This document shows, piece after piece, positions 7,547 through 15,163 of a stretch of DNA of 64,000 nt. The stretch is from contig DDYN01000031.1 of the NCBI GenBank assembly GCA_002347965.1, positions 52,699 through 116,698 of the forward strand, read 5' to 3'. Source of the DNA: UBA2233 sp002347965 [NCBI: Nitrospirae bacterium UBA2233]. Its GTDB lineage: Bacteria > UBA2233. The notes below the pieces were generated by a model. The model saw nothing but the letters and a program-made list of their open reading frames with translations, was not told the DNA's origin and did not search any database. A program made the translations under genes and the position numbers. Within the stretch, counting starts at the first letter, position 1. Every line of letters starts with the position of its first letter.

Positions 7547-9959
7547 GAAGCTTTTTTATCTTTTCGCTCTGGAGGGCGACTCGATAAACTTCCTCTTGGC
7601 TTGCCTCGCCGTTGAAGACAAGCGTTTCTCTTACTTTGCCGTTCACTTGAACAACCATCTCTTTAGCAGGGCTCTCGATCGTTCCAGGCTCAACCCTCGG
7701 CCAGGAAGCCTGCATGGCAAACCCATTCTCCCCCATGAGGGCACGCAACTCATCGGCATGGTGGGGGGCAAAAGGCGCAAGCAGGAGGGCGTAGCGCTTG
7801 AGCGCACCCAGGAAGGCAAGCCTTCCCTCTGCGGAATCAAGCAGGCCGTTAAGCTCGGTAAGGCTGTTCAGGCATTCCATGAGAGCAGCAACGGCCGTGT
7901 TGAGGTGCTGCCTTTCGATATCCTGGCTAACCTTGTGCGTAGCGCGCAGAATGGCCATTTCCAGCGCCCTCAGAGATTCTCTATTGCCCTCCTGAACCAG
8001 AAAGGGGCGTTTGAGGCTTTGGGCAACCTCCTGAAACAACCGCCAGACGCGGGACAAGAAGCGTGCGCAGCCCTCTATCCCTTTTTCGTTCCACTCCAGG
8101 TCTTTTTCCGGAGGGGCCGCAAACACCATGAACAACCTAACCACGTCCGCCCCGTATTTCGCGACCATGTCGTCCGGGTCGACGACGTTCCCTTTGGATT
8201 TACTCATCTTCGACCCGTCCTTGATCACCATCCCCTGCGTGAGCAGTCGGGCAAAGGGCTCGTCGAAGCGCAAGACTCCCGTCGCCTTAAGCAGCCTCGT
8301 AAAGAACCGTGCGTAAAGAAGATGCAGGACGGCGTGCTCGATCCCCCCGATGTACTGATCGACGGGATTCCAGTAATGGACTCTGGCTGTATCGAGCGGG
8401 CCGGCTTCGTAATCGGAGCATGTGTAACGCAGAAAGTACCACGAGGATTCCACGAACGTGTCCATCGTGTCCGCCTCGCGCCTGGCTGGCCCTCCACAGT
8501 TTGGACAAACGGTTTGAAGGAATTCCTCGAGCTTGGCAAGGCCAAAACCAGGAGCAATCTTGCGGGACAAATCAATCGGAAGAACGACAGGGAGTTGATC
8601 GTCTGGCACGGGAACGACCCCGCAGACCTCGCAGTAGACGACGGGAATGGGCACCCCCCAGTACCGTTGTCTAGAAATTCCCCAGTCTTTTAGCCTGTAT
8701 TGCACGACCCCCTTGCCCACGCCAAGCGATTCAAGCTTGGAGATAATCGCCCGCCTCGCCTCCTCGGAGGGCATACCGGAAAACTCGCCCGAGTTTACCA
8801 GCACGCCGTCGTCCTCGAACGCGGCAGGCTCCATGGGGTGAGAACCATCCGCAGGTCGAACAACCTCCGCAATCAAAAGGCCCATTTCCTCGGCGAATTC
8901 GAAGTCGCGGCTGTCGTGGGCGGGGACACCCATGACGGCCCCCGTTCCGTAGGCTGTCAGGACAAAGTTGGCGGCAAGCAGCGGGACTTTCTCGCCCGTC
9001 AGCGGATGAATGGCCTCAAGTCCCAAAAGGACACCTTTTTTACTCAGCTCGGTCTCAAAGCGGCTGGAGAGCTTTTCTTGCCTTAGCGCTTCGATTTCCC
9101 TCCACACCGCCTGTTGAATGCGGCCCGTTTGGTACCAGGAGTCGAGTATATCGTGCTCGAGTGCGAGCGCCACGAACGTCACGCCAAAAAGCGTGTCCGC
9201 GCGCGTGGTGAACACCTCGAGCGTGTCTTGAGTTTCGTCGACGGGAAACCGTACGAGCGCCCCGTGTGATTTCCCAATCCAGTTGCGTTGCATAGCGCGG
9301 ACCTTTTCTGGCCAGCCGTCTAACGTTTCAAGCCCCTCCAAGAGTCCCTCGGCAAACGCGGTAATCCTAAGGAACCATCCTTCCATCTGCTTGAGGATTG
9401 CCGATGAACCACACCGCCAACACCGCCCCTCCAGGACCTGCTCGTTGGCCAGCACGGTCTGGCATTTGGGACAGAAGTTCACCATGGAGGGCTTTTTGTA
9501 CGCGTAGCCTTGCTTAAGGAAACGGAGGAACATCCACTGCTCCCAGCGGTAGTACGCAGGGTCGCACGTCACCACCTCCCGGCTCCAGTCGTAGCTAAAC
9601 CCGAAGCGTTTGAGCTGCGCCTTCATGGTGGCGATGTTTTCGTACGTCCATTTCGCGGGGTGCACGCCGTGCTCGATGGCCGCATTCTCGGCAGGAAGGC
9701 CAAAGGCATCCCATCCCATCGGATGCAGGACGTTCTTCCCTTGCATGCGAAGATAGCGGGCCAGAACATCGCCGATCGTGTAGTTCCGGATATGGCCCAT
9801 GTGGATCCTTCCGGAAGGATAAGGAAGCATCTCGAGGACGTAATACTTTTGCCTGTCCGTTTCCTCGAATACGCGATGAAGGCCAGCCTCTTCCCAGCGT
9901 TCCTGCCAGAAAGCTTCCAACGCATTCGGGGCATACTTGGCTTGCTCGTTCGTGGTCAT
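7479..9959 (-). CDS. leuS: Leucyl-tRNA synthetase
   Basis: This class Ia aminoacyl-tRNA synthetase of 826 residues has the HIGH-type motif HMGH in PYPSGRIHMGHIRNY and the KMSKS loop in GSKMSKSKGNVVDP. The CP1 editing domain is present (VFTTRADTLFGVTF, with GTGAVMGVPAHDSRD). Zinc-knuckle cysteines are in CPKCQTVL/CWRCG and in the CEVCG and CPNCGG segments. I chose the ATG at 9959 over the TTG six bases upstream because of its spacing from AGGG. It follows nadE by 11 bases and overlaps lptE. Confidence 0.98.
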   Translation of the reverse strand: MTTNEQAKYAPNALEAFWQERWEEAGLHRVFEETDRQKYYVLEMLPYPSGRIHMGHIRNYTIGDVLARYLRMQGKNVLHPMGWDAFGLPAENAAIEHGVHPAKWTYENIATMKAQLKRFGFSYDWSREVVTCDPAYYRWEQWMFLRFLKQGYAYKKPSMVNFCPKCQTVLANEQVLEGRCWRCGSSAILKQMEGWFLRITAFAEGLLEGLETLDGWPEKVRAMQRNWIGKSHGALVRFPVDETQDTLEVFTTRADTLFGVTFVALALEHDILDSWYQTGRIQQAVWREIEALRQEKLSSRFETELSKKGVLLGLEAIHPLTGEKVPLLAANFVLTAYGTGAVMGVPAHDSRDFEFAEEMGLLIAEVVRPADGSHPMEPAAFEDDGVLVNSGEFSGMPSEEARRAIISKLESLGVGKGVVQYRLKDWGISRQRYWGVPIPVVYCEVCGVVPVPDDQLPVVLPIDLSRKIAPGFGLAKLEEFLQTVCPNCGGPARREADTMDTFVESSWYFLRYTCSDYEAGPLDTARVHYWNPVDQYIGGIEHAVLHLLYARFFTRLLKATGVLRFDEPFARLLTQGMVIKDGSKMSKSKGNVVDPDDMVAKYGADVVRLFMVFAAPPEKDLEWNEKGIEGCARFLSRVWRLFQEVAQSLKRPFLVQEGNRESLRALEMAILRATHKVSQDIERQHLNTAVAALMECLNSLTELNGLLDSAEGRLAFLGALKRYALLLAPFAPHHADELRALMGENGFAMQASWPRVEPGTIESPAKEMVVQVNGKVRETLVFNGEASQEEVYRVALQSEKIKKLLEGKEVMRVVYVPGRLLNLVTR

Positions 9960-9970
9960 GCTCAAAAACC

Positions 9971-11719
9971 CTATTCAACAAAGAAGCGCTGAGTAATGGG
10001 CATGCGCCTGTCTTTACCGAACGCCTTGGGGGTAATCTTTACACCGGGCGGGGCCTGCCTTCGCTTGTATTCGTTCGAGTCAACCATCCGAATCACGCGC
10101 CTTACGACCTCCTCGGAAAAGCCCAACCCTACAATCTCTTTCAAGCTCGCATCCTCCTCAACGTAGGCATGCAGGATTGTGTCCAAATCCCGGTAAGGGG
10201 GAAGCAAATCCTCGTCTTTTTGGTCCTGTTTGAGCTCTGCAGAAGGAGGCCTAAAAATCACCTCTTCCGGAATGAGCGAGAACCCCGCCTTTTGATTCAC
10301 AAGATGTGCCAGCTCGTAAACGAGCGTTTTTGGGACATCCTTGATCAGCGCGAACCCCCCGGCCAGATCCCCGTAAAGCGTGCAGTAGCCGACGCTGAGC
10401 TCGGATTTGTTCCCTGTGGCCAACACGAGGTAGCCCAGTTTGTTCGACACGGCCATCAAGAGATTACCCCGAATGCGCGCCTGGATGTTCTCCTCTGCCG
10501 TCCCATGGGGAAGATCGTGGAAGTGGGGCTCAAGGTCGGCAAGGTAGGAAGAAAACGTGTTGTCGATCGGCATGGACCAGACTTCGACCCCAAGGTTCTC
10601 GGAAAGCTGTTTGATGCACTGAAAGGACAATTCCGAAGTAAAACGCGAAGGCATGGATACGGCAAGCACGTTTTCTTTCCCTAGCGTCAATACGGCCAAC
10701 GAGGCGACAAGCGCGCTGTCAATACCGCCGCTTAAACCCACGACTACCCTGGAAAAGCCGTTTTTGGTCACGTAGTCTTCGAGCCCTAGCTTTAGGGCCT
10801 CGAGCACTTCTTCTTGATCGGAAAGCGGATAGGGCACCCCTACAGGAGGGAGCGGAGGCTTGGGTTCAGCGGTTAGGGCGTTAGGGAGCTCAACTGCGCC
10901 CATGCCTACATTGTACGAGCCATCTATACCCATGAGTTCCTTGCGCAACCTTGGGTTCCGCAGCTGTCGCCTGAAGGGCTCGGGAACCTTTAAGTCGAAC
11001 ACGACGGAGTCTTCCTCGAAGGCCTTGGCCTTTGCAGGGATCGAGCCGTCCGAGTCGAACACGGCGGAGTTGCCGTCAAAGACGAGTTCGTCCTGACCGC
11101 CCACCAAGTTACAAACCAACACAGGGCAGCCGTAATCCAGCGCCCTGGTCTGAAACATGCGCTCCCTTTGGAGCGTTTTGCCCCGCTGGTAGGGCGAGGC
11201 CGAGATGTTCACCAAAACATCCGCACGGCCTTGGAAGGCTTCATCCTTGCACACCCCCGAAGGCAGCCAAAGGTCTTCGCAAATGCTGAGCCCTATGCGG
11301 ACGCCCATGTCGAGCAACGCCATAGCCGTACCTGGCCGGAAGTACCTGTCCTCGTCGAAGACGCCGTAGGTAGGAAGGTTCCGCTTTCGGTAGCGGGCAA
11401 TCATTTGCCCGGCATGAAGGACTGCCATGGTGTTGTAGATGTCGAAATCCGAATCCACGCCCCCCAAGAGGACAACCTCTCGATGGACGGTTTGAGCAAT
11501 GGCTTCCATCGCCTCTTTTGCCGCCCGAATGAAGTAGGGTTTTAACAGCAAGTCCTCCGGCGGGTAGCCCGTAATCGCCATCTCCGGGAATACGATGAGG
11601 TCCGCCTGAAGCTTTCTTGACCAGGCAATCTTTTCAAGAATTTTGAGCTTATTGCCCGAAATATCCCCAACCGTAACGTTGACCTGCATAAGGGCGACCC
11701 GAAGCGTAGGCATACTCAT
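9971..11719 (-). CDS. nadE: Glutamine-dependent NAD+ synthetase
   Basis: It amidates nicotinic acid adenine dinucleotide to NAD+, the last step of NAD synthesis. The 582-residue two-domain protein has an N-terminal nitrilase-like glutaminase (residues 5-260), with the Glu of VFPEMAITGYPPEDLL, the Lys of YRKRNLP and the nucleophile Cys in GLSICEDLW. The C-terminal synthetase has the ATP pyrophosphatase loop VGLSGGIDSAL and the later LATGNKSELSVGYCTLYGD. The ATG overlaps the phoU stop codon (ATGA). With its own glutaminase it does not depend on free ammonia. Confidence 0.97.
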   Translation of the reverse strand: MSMPTLRVALMQVNVTVGDISGNKLKILEKIAWSRKLQADLIVFPEMAITGYPPEDLLLKPYFIRAAKEAMEAIAQTVHREVVLLGGVDSDFDIYNTMAVLHAGQMIARYRKRNLPTYGVFDEDRYFRPGTAMALLDMGVRIGLSICEDLWLPSGVCKDEAFQGRADVLVNISASPYQRGKTLQRERMFQTRALDYGCPVLVCNLVGGQDELVFDGNSAVFDSDGSIPAKAKAFEEDSVVFDLKVPEPFRRQLRNPRLRKELMGIDGSYNVGMGAVELPNALTAEPKPPLPPVGVPYPLSDQEEVLEALKLGLEDYVTKNGFSRVVVGLSGGIDSALVASLAVLTLGKENVLAVSMPSRFTSELSFQCIKQLSENLGVEVWSMPIDNTFSSYLADLEPHFHDLPHGTAEENIQARIRGNLLMAVSNKLGYLVLATGNKSELSVGYCTLYGDLAGGFALIKDVPKTLVYELAHLVNQKAGFSLIPEEVIFRPPSAELKQDQKDEDLLPPYRDLDTILHAYVEEDASLKEIVGLGFSEEVVRRVIRMVDSNEYKRRQAPPGVKITPKAFGKDRRMPITQRFFVE

Positions 11720-12381
11720 TCACCCTTCTCGTGTGGCGCATGGCGGATGTCCTTGCCCTGAACCATGAACACGATCATCTCGGCGATGTTCGTCGTATGG
11801 TCTCCTACCCTTTCTAAGCTCTTGGCGATGGAAGAAAGGGCGAGAGCCTTCCGGATGTTCTTCGGGTCTTCCATCATGTAGGTCAGAAGCTCCCGAAACA
11901 CTTGAATGTTGAGGTCATCGACAAACTGGTCGTCCGCAATCACGTCTTGGGCAAGCTCGACGTCCCCTTCGAAGAAGGCGTCCAAGCTCCTGCGGATCAT
12001 CTTGCGTACCTGCTCGGCCATTCTGGGCAGGTCCACGTAGGGCTTTAAAGGGGGCTCATTGACGATTTCCAACACCCTTTCGCCGATGTTGACAAGAAGG
12101 TCCCCGATTCGCTCCAGATCTGTCGTAATCTTTATGGCCGTGAACACAAACCTGAGGTCTTTGGCCGCCGGCTGTTTTAGAACGATCATATTCCTAGAAA
12201 TCCTGTCGATCTCGAGCTCAAGCTGGTCGATCTTGTCGTCAGATTCGATAACCATCTGGGCCTTCCGTTCGTCCTTTTCGACGAGCGCGCCGAGCGCCAT
12301 TTCAAGGCGCTCTTCGATCATCGCCCCCATCTTGAGGATCAGCCTTCGTACCTCCAGGATGTCTTCGTCGATTCTTCGCAT
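11716..12381 (-). CDS. phoU: Phosphate-signalling accessory protein PhoU
   Basis: The 221-residue protein is made of two PhoU three-helix repeats, with the repeat signatures DLERIGDLLVNIGERVL and SLERVGDHTTNIAEMIVF, whose Asp/Glu residues bind metal. PhoU couples Pst transport to the PhoR-PhoB system and lowers Pi uptake in rich phosphate. I take the ATG at 12381, because longer readings run into pstB out of frame with it. It follows pstB by 14 bases and overlaps nadE by four. A second protein with PhoU repeats is encoded at 21103-22707. Confidence 0.95.
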   Translation of the reverse strand: MRRIDEDILEVRRLILKMGAMIEERLEMALGALVEKDERKAQMVIESDDKIDQLELEIDRISRNMIVLKQPAAKDLRFVFTAIKITTDLERIGDLLVNIGERVLEIVNEPPLKPYVDLPRMAEQVRKMIRRSLDAFFEGDVELAQDVIADDQFVDDLNIQVFRELLTYMMEDPKNIRKALALSSIAKSLERVGDHTTNIAEMIVFMVQGKDIRHAPHEKGE

Positions 12382-12395
12382 TTTTTGCCTAAAAC

Positions 12396-13160
12396 CTAGC
12401 CGAATTTTCCGGTAATGTAGTCTTCCGTTTCCTTCTTGGTCGGGGTGACAAAGATCGCCTCGGTCTTGTCGTACTCGATCAAGCGGCCCATGTAGAAGAA
12501 TGCAGTGGAGTCGCTGCACCTTGCCGCCTGCTGCATGTTGTGCGTAACGATGACGATCGTGTACGAGCTCTTCAAGTCTTGAATCAACTCTTCGAGCTTT
12601 GCCGTTGCAATCGGGTCGAGCGCGGAGGCCGGCTCATCCAAAAGAAGAATCTTCGGGCCTACTGCCAAGGCCCTGGCTATGCAAAGCCGCTGCTGCTGCC
12701 CCCCCGAAAGGCCGAGTGCGGGTTCTCTAAGCCTGTCTTTAACCTCGTCAAACAGCCCGGCCCTTCGCAGGCTATCCTCGACGATAGCATCCAAATCTCT
12801 TGCGCCGCGAACCCCGTGCAACTTCGGGCCAAACGCCACGTTGTCGTAGATGGACTTAGGGAAGGGGTTGGCCTTCTGGAACACCATCCCTACGTTTTTG
12901 CGAAGCTGGGCCACATCCACACCGTTGTTGTAGATATCGGCCCCTTCGATCGTCACCCGGCCTTCTACCCTGGCCCCTGGGACAAGCTCGTGCATACGGT
13001 TCAATACCTTGAGGAACGTCGATTTTCCGCAGCCTGACGGGCCAATCAGCGCGGTGATCTGGTTGCGGTAAATCTCGATGCCGACACCAAACAGCGCCTG
13101 TTTCTTGCCGTAAAAAAAGTTAAGCCCCTCGACTAGAATCGAAACCCTGCCGTTCGCCAT
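12396..13160 (-). CDS. pstB: Phosphate ABC transporter ATP-binding protein PstB
   Basis: The ABC ATPase of 254 residues has Walker [10 protein letters not shown], the PstB-type Q-loop region [19 protein letters not shown], the signature [15 protein letters not shown], Walker [14 protein letters not shown] and the switch His in VTHNM. The NPFP(K/M)SIYDNV stretch is specific to PstB among ABC ATPases. The ATG at 13160 is preferred to a GTG nine bases upstream, although spacing from GGAGG is a little long. pstS, pstC and pstA are not in the window. The upstream neighbour is a deacetylase-like gene 22 bases away. Confidence 0.95.
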   Translation of the reverse strand: MANGRVSILVEGLNFFYGKKQALFGVGIEIYRNQITALIGPSGCGKSTFLKVLNRMHELVPGARVEGRVTIEGADIYNNGVDVAQLRKNVGMVFQKANPFPKSIYDNVAFGPKLHGVRGARDLDAIVEDSLRRAGLFDEVKDRLREPALGLSGGQQQRLCIARALAVGPKILLLDEPASALDPIATAKLEELIQDLKSSYTIVIVTHNMQQAARCSDSTAFFYMGRLIEYDKTEAIFVTPTKKETEDYITGKFG

Positions 13161-13182
13161 AATAAACACAACCCTCCATGAG

Positions 13183-13959
13183 TCAGGCTGACGGAACGAA
13201 TAAAGACCCTAGCGTGACTTGAGGAAGCGCGGCAAAGCTCCGTATGGACTCAAGAACGCCAGAAAAATACCCCTTGCACTCGATGTCTCCAGGATGAAAC
13301 TCTACACGTAGAACGGGCGAACGCTGCACTCGAACGCCAAGGCGGACGTACGGAAGGGCAAACACCCTCCGAAGCGGGGTTCGAACAGACCCGGAGATGA
13401 CCTTCGAGCGAACACCAAGCCTTTGACGGAAGTCTACAAGCCACCCAAAGGTTGCAAGCGAACGAAACCCGGCCATTTGTACCGCAGCCCATTGTTTCCT
13501 GGAAAGCATCCAGGCGGGGGCAACAAACCCCCCCGGGGAAAGTCCGGCCTGCGATAGTATTTCAAGGCCCTCTTGAAGGCGCTCGAGGAGGTAGGGTTCA
13601 GCCATACCCAAACACTCCCCTTCCCCGTTGGTCGCCACTCTTTGCAGGACACGCCTATGGGCCCATTTTAAGCCTTTTGCCAGAGATGGATCCCAGCGGT
13701 GAAGAATACCGTGCATCGCCACGTCGTCTCCCTTGGCCGTTCTCTCTTTGACATACTTCACGAGCCTGGCTTCCTGCGAAAACTTCAGCCTGCCATGATA
13801 CCACGGAACGGCAAGCAGCGTTACCCGCTCCACCCCGACCGTCTCCAGCGCACGCCGGATGGCCACAACCTGGCAAAAGCTTCCGGGGTATACGTCATGA
13901 ATGGCGACGTAAAGAGACTTACTGGCCAAAAAGGCTTCTTTGATCCCGCAGGGCAACAT
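13183..13959 (-). CDS. DUF2334 polysaccharide-deacetylase-like protein
   Basis: The protein of about 258 residues resembles the DUF2334 branch of the NodB/carbohydrate-esterase-4 fold. Beta-1 carries [13 protein letters not shown] with a His-Asp pair. The strand [11 protein letters not shown] follows, then the HxxxH metal motif in MHGILHRW, and late [11 protein letters not shown]. These match the metal-binding geometry of CE4-type enzymes, so it may de-N-acetylate or otherwise trim an envelope sugar. No signal peptide is apparent. The frame overlaps the end of the GT4 gene by 41 bases; a TTG at 13929 is an alternative start. Substrate unknown. Confidence 0.75.
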   Translation of the reverse strand: MLPCGIKEAFLASKSLYVAIHDVYPGSFCQVVAIRRALETVGVERVTLLAVPWYHGRLKFSQEARLVKYVKERTAKGDDVAMHGILHRWDPSLAKGLKWAHRRVLQRVATNGEGECLGMAEPYLLERLQEGLEILSQAGLSPGGFVAPAWMLSRKQWAAVQMAGFRSLATFGWLVDFRQRLGVRSKVISGSVRTPLRRVFALPYVRLGVRVQRSPVLRVEFHPGDIECKGYFSGVLESIRSFAALPQVTLGSLFVPSA

Positions 13960-15091
13960 ACAAAGCCTTCAGCGATTCGAACGTACGGTTCCAACTGAAA
14001 CGATCAAGGACAAGCCTCCTTGCAAGCGAACCCAAGCGTTCGCGATCCATACCGAGAACTTTCGCAACGACATCGGCAAACGCGCCCGGAGAGGGGTCTG
14101 CAACGGGAAAGCTTGCTTGTCCCATGTCGGCACACAGAAACCCGAGGTTTTTTTGGAATACCACGGGCGTCCCGGAAGACAGCGCTTCGAGCGCGGCCAA
14201 GCCGAACGTCTCGTAACGGCTTGGCATCACCAGCACGTCCACGCTCGCGTACAGCACGGAAAGCGTTTGTTTTGGCAGATAGCCCAAGTACCGAACCGCT
14301 TGTGGGTATTCCCGCTGAAGCTCCAGGGCTTGGGGGCTCATAGGCCCGTCCCCCGCGATCAGGCAATTTGTAGCCATTCTTTCCCAAAGCATGCGCTGCA
14401 TCTCGAGAAATAGCGGAAAACACTTGTCTTTACTAAGCCTGCCAACGTAAAGAACCGAGGGGAGCGAGGGGTCTAGCCCTAAGGCTTGGAGCAGTTGAGG
14501 GTTACGTTTTTCTGGGGCAAACAATGAGGTATCCACACCGAGGCTCACGAGCGTTGCGTTTTCGATTCCTAATCGCCTCAGCTTGTCTAATAGGGGTTGG
14601 CTAGCGGCAAGCGTGGCATCGAACCGGTTATAGAGGGCCTTTGTGTATTTAAGCGCGATCGTATACGGAAGGCTTGCAAGCCGCCATGTATTCCAATTCT
14701 GGGCAGATACCCGAAAATATGTATCCGAGAAATCGCTGTGGTAAAACCCGACGCATGGAACCTTCCGAGTCCTGGCGTAGTACAACGCGCTCCAGGGCAA
14801 AAGGTCCGGAGAGCCTACTTCAAGCACATCAGGCGCTTCTTTTCTCAAGATTCGAAGGCATGCGAGCGGGTTTAGAATGAGCCGGTACTGCATGTTCCAT
14901 GGAACGGGCATCCCGTGCACCCTGTAGATTTTCCTACCCGGCACCTCGAGGACCTCATTCCGTTTGTAAGGCACGATAAGCAGCTGCTTCCACGCGCCCG
15001 TCCTCACGCCATATTCGCCTTTGGCCTCAAGGTAGGTCTTGATCCCACCGCTCCTTTCCGAGTAGAACTGCGTAAGGTCGCAAACGTACAT
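13919..15091 (-). CDS. Glycosyltransferase family 4 protein
   Basis: The 390-residue GT-B fold enzyme has an N-terminal acceptor lobe starting MYVCDLTQFYSERSGGIKTYL, where the GG loop is typical. The middle VLYVGRLSKDK marks the start of the donor lobe. The C-terminal EX7E motif lies in SRYETFGLAALEALSSGTPVV. It retains these motifs and should be active on an NDP-sugar. No membrane segment is seen. A promoter with its own leader lies just upstream (15127-15156), so it can be expressed apart from the genes before it. The adjacent PHP-GT4 fusion and DUF2334 gene suggest a short envelope-glycan pathway; donor and acceptor are unknown. Confidence 0.9.
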   Translation of the reverse strand: MYVCDLTQFYSERSGGIKTYLEAKGEYGVRTGAWKQLLIVPYKRNEVLEVPGRKIYRVHGMPVPWNMQYRLILNPLACLRILRKEAPDVLEVGSPDLLPWSALYYARTRKVPCVGFYHSDFSDTYFRVSAQNWNTWRLASLPYTIALKYTKALYNRFDATLAASQPLLDKLRRLGIENATLVSLGVDTSLFAPEKRNPQLLQALGLDPSLPSVLYVGRLSKDKCFPLFLEMQRMLWERMATNCLIAGDGPMSPQALELQREYPQAVRYLGYLPKQTLSVLYASVDVLVMPSRYETFGLAALEALSSGTPVVFQKNLGFLCADMGQASFPVADPSPGAFADVVAKVLGMDRERLGSLARRLVLDRFSWNRTFESLKALYVALRDQRSLFGQ

Positions 15092-15097
15092 TTTCTG

Positions 15098-15109
15098 CGC
15101 TCCGGAGCG
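15098..15109 (-). promoter_or_regulatory. Palindrome covering the ribosome-binding site of the GT4 gene
   Basis: CGCTCCGGAGCG is a perfect 12-base palindrome whose right half (GGAGCG) is the Shine-Dalgarno sequence of the GT4 start at 15091. Folded as a CGCT/AGCG stem with a CCGG loop it would weakly hide the site. The stem is only four base pairs, so any effect is uncertain. Confidence 0.35.
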
Positions 15110-15126
15110 GTACGAGTGTTTTTTCC

Positions 15127-15156
15127 ATTGTACGCGCGTTCCTCACGATTCGGCAA
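15127..15156 (-). promoter_or_regulatory. Candidate promoter for the GT4 and downstream genes
   Basis: Minus strand: -35 TTGCCG (15156-15151), 18-base spacer, -10 TACAAT (15132-15127). It sits in the only sizeable gap (72 bases) between the PHP-GT4 fusion and the GT4 gene. It could supply transcripts of GT4, DUF2334, pstB, phoU, nadE, leuS, lptE and holA independently of the GAK-like genes. Confidence 0.55.
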
Positions 15157-15163
15157 AGGGCTT

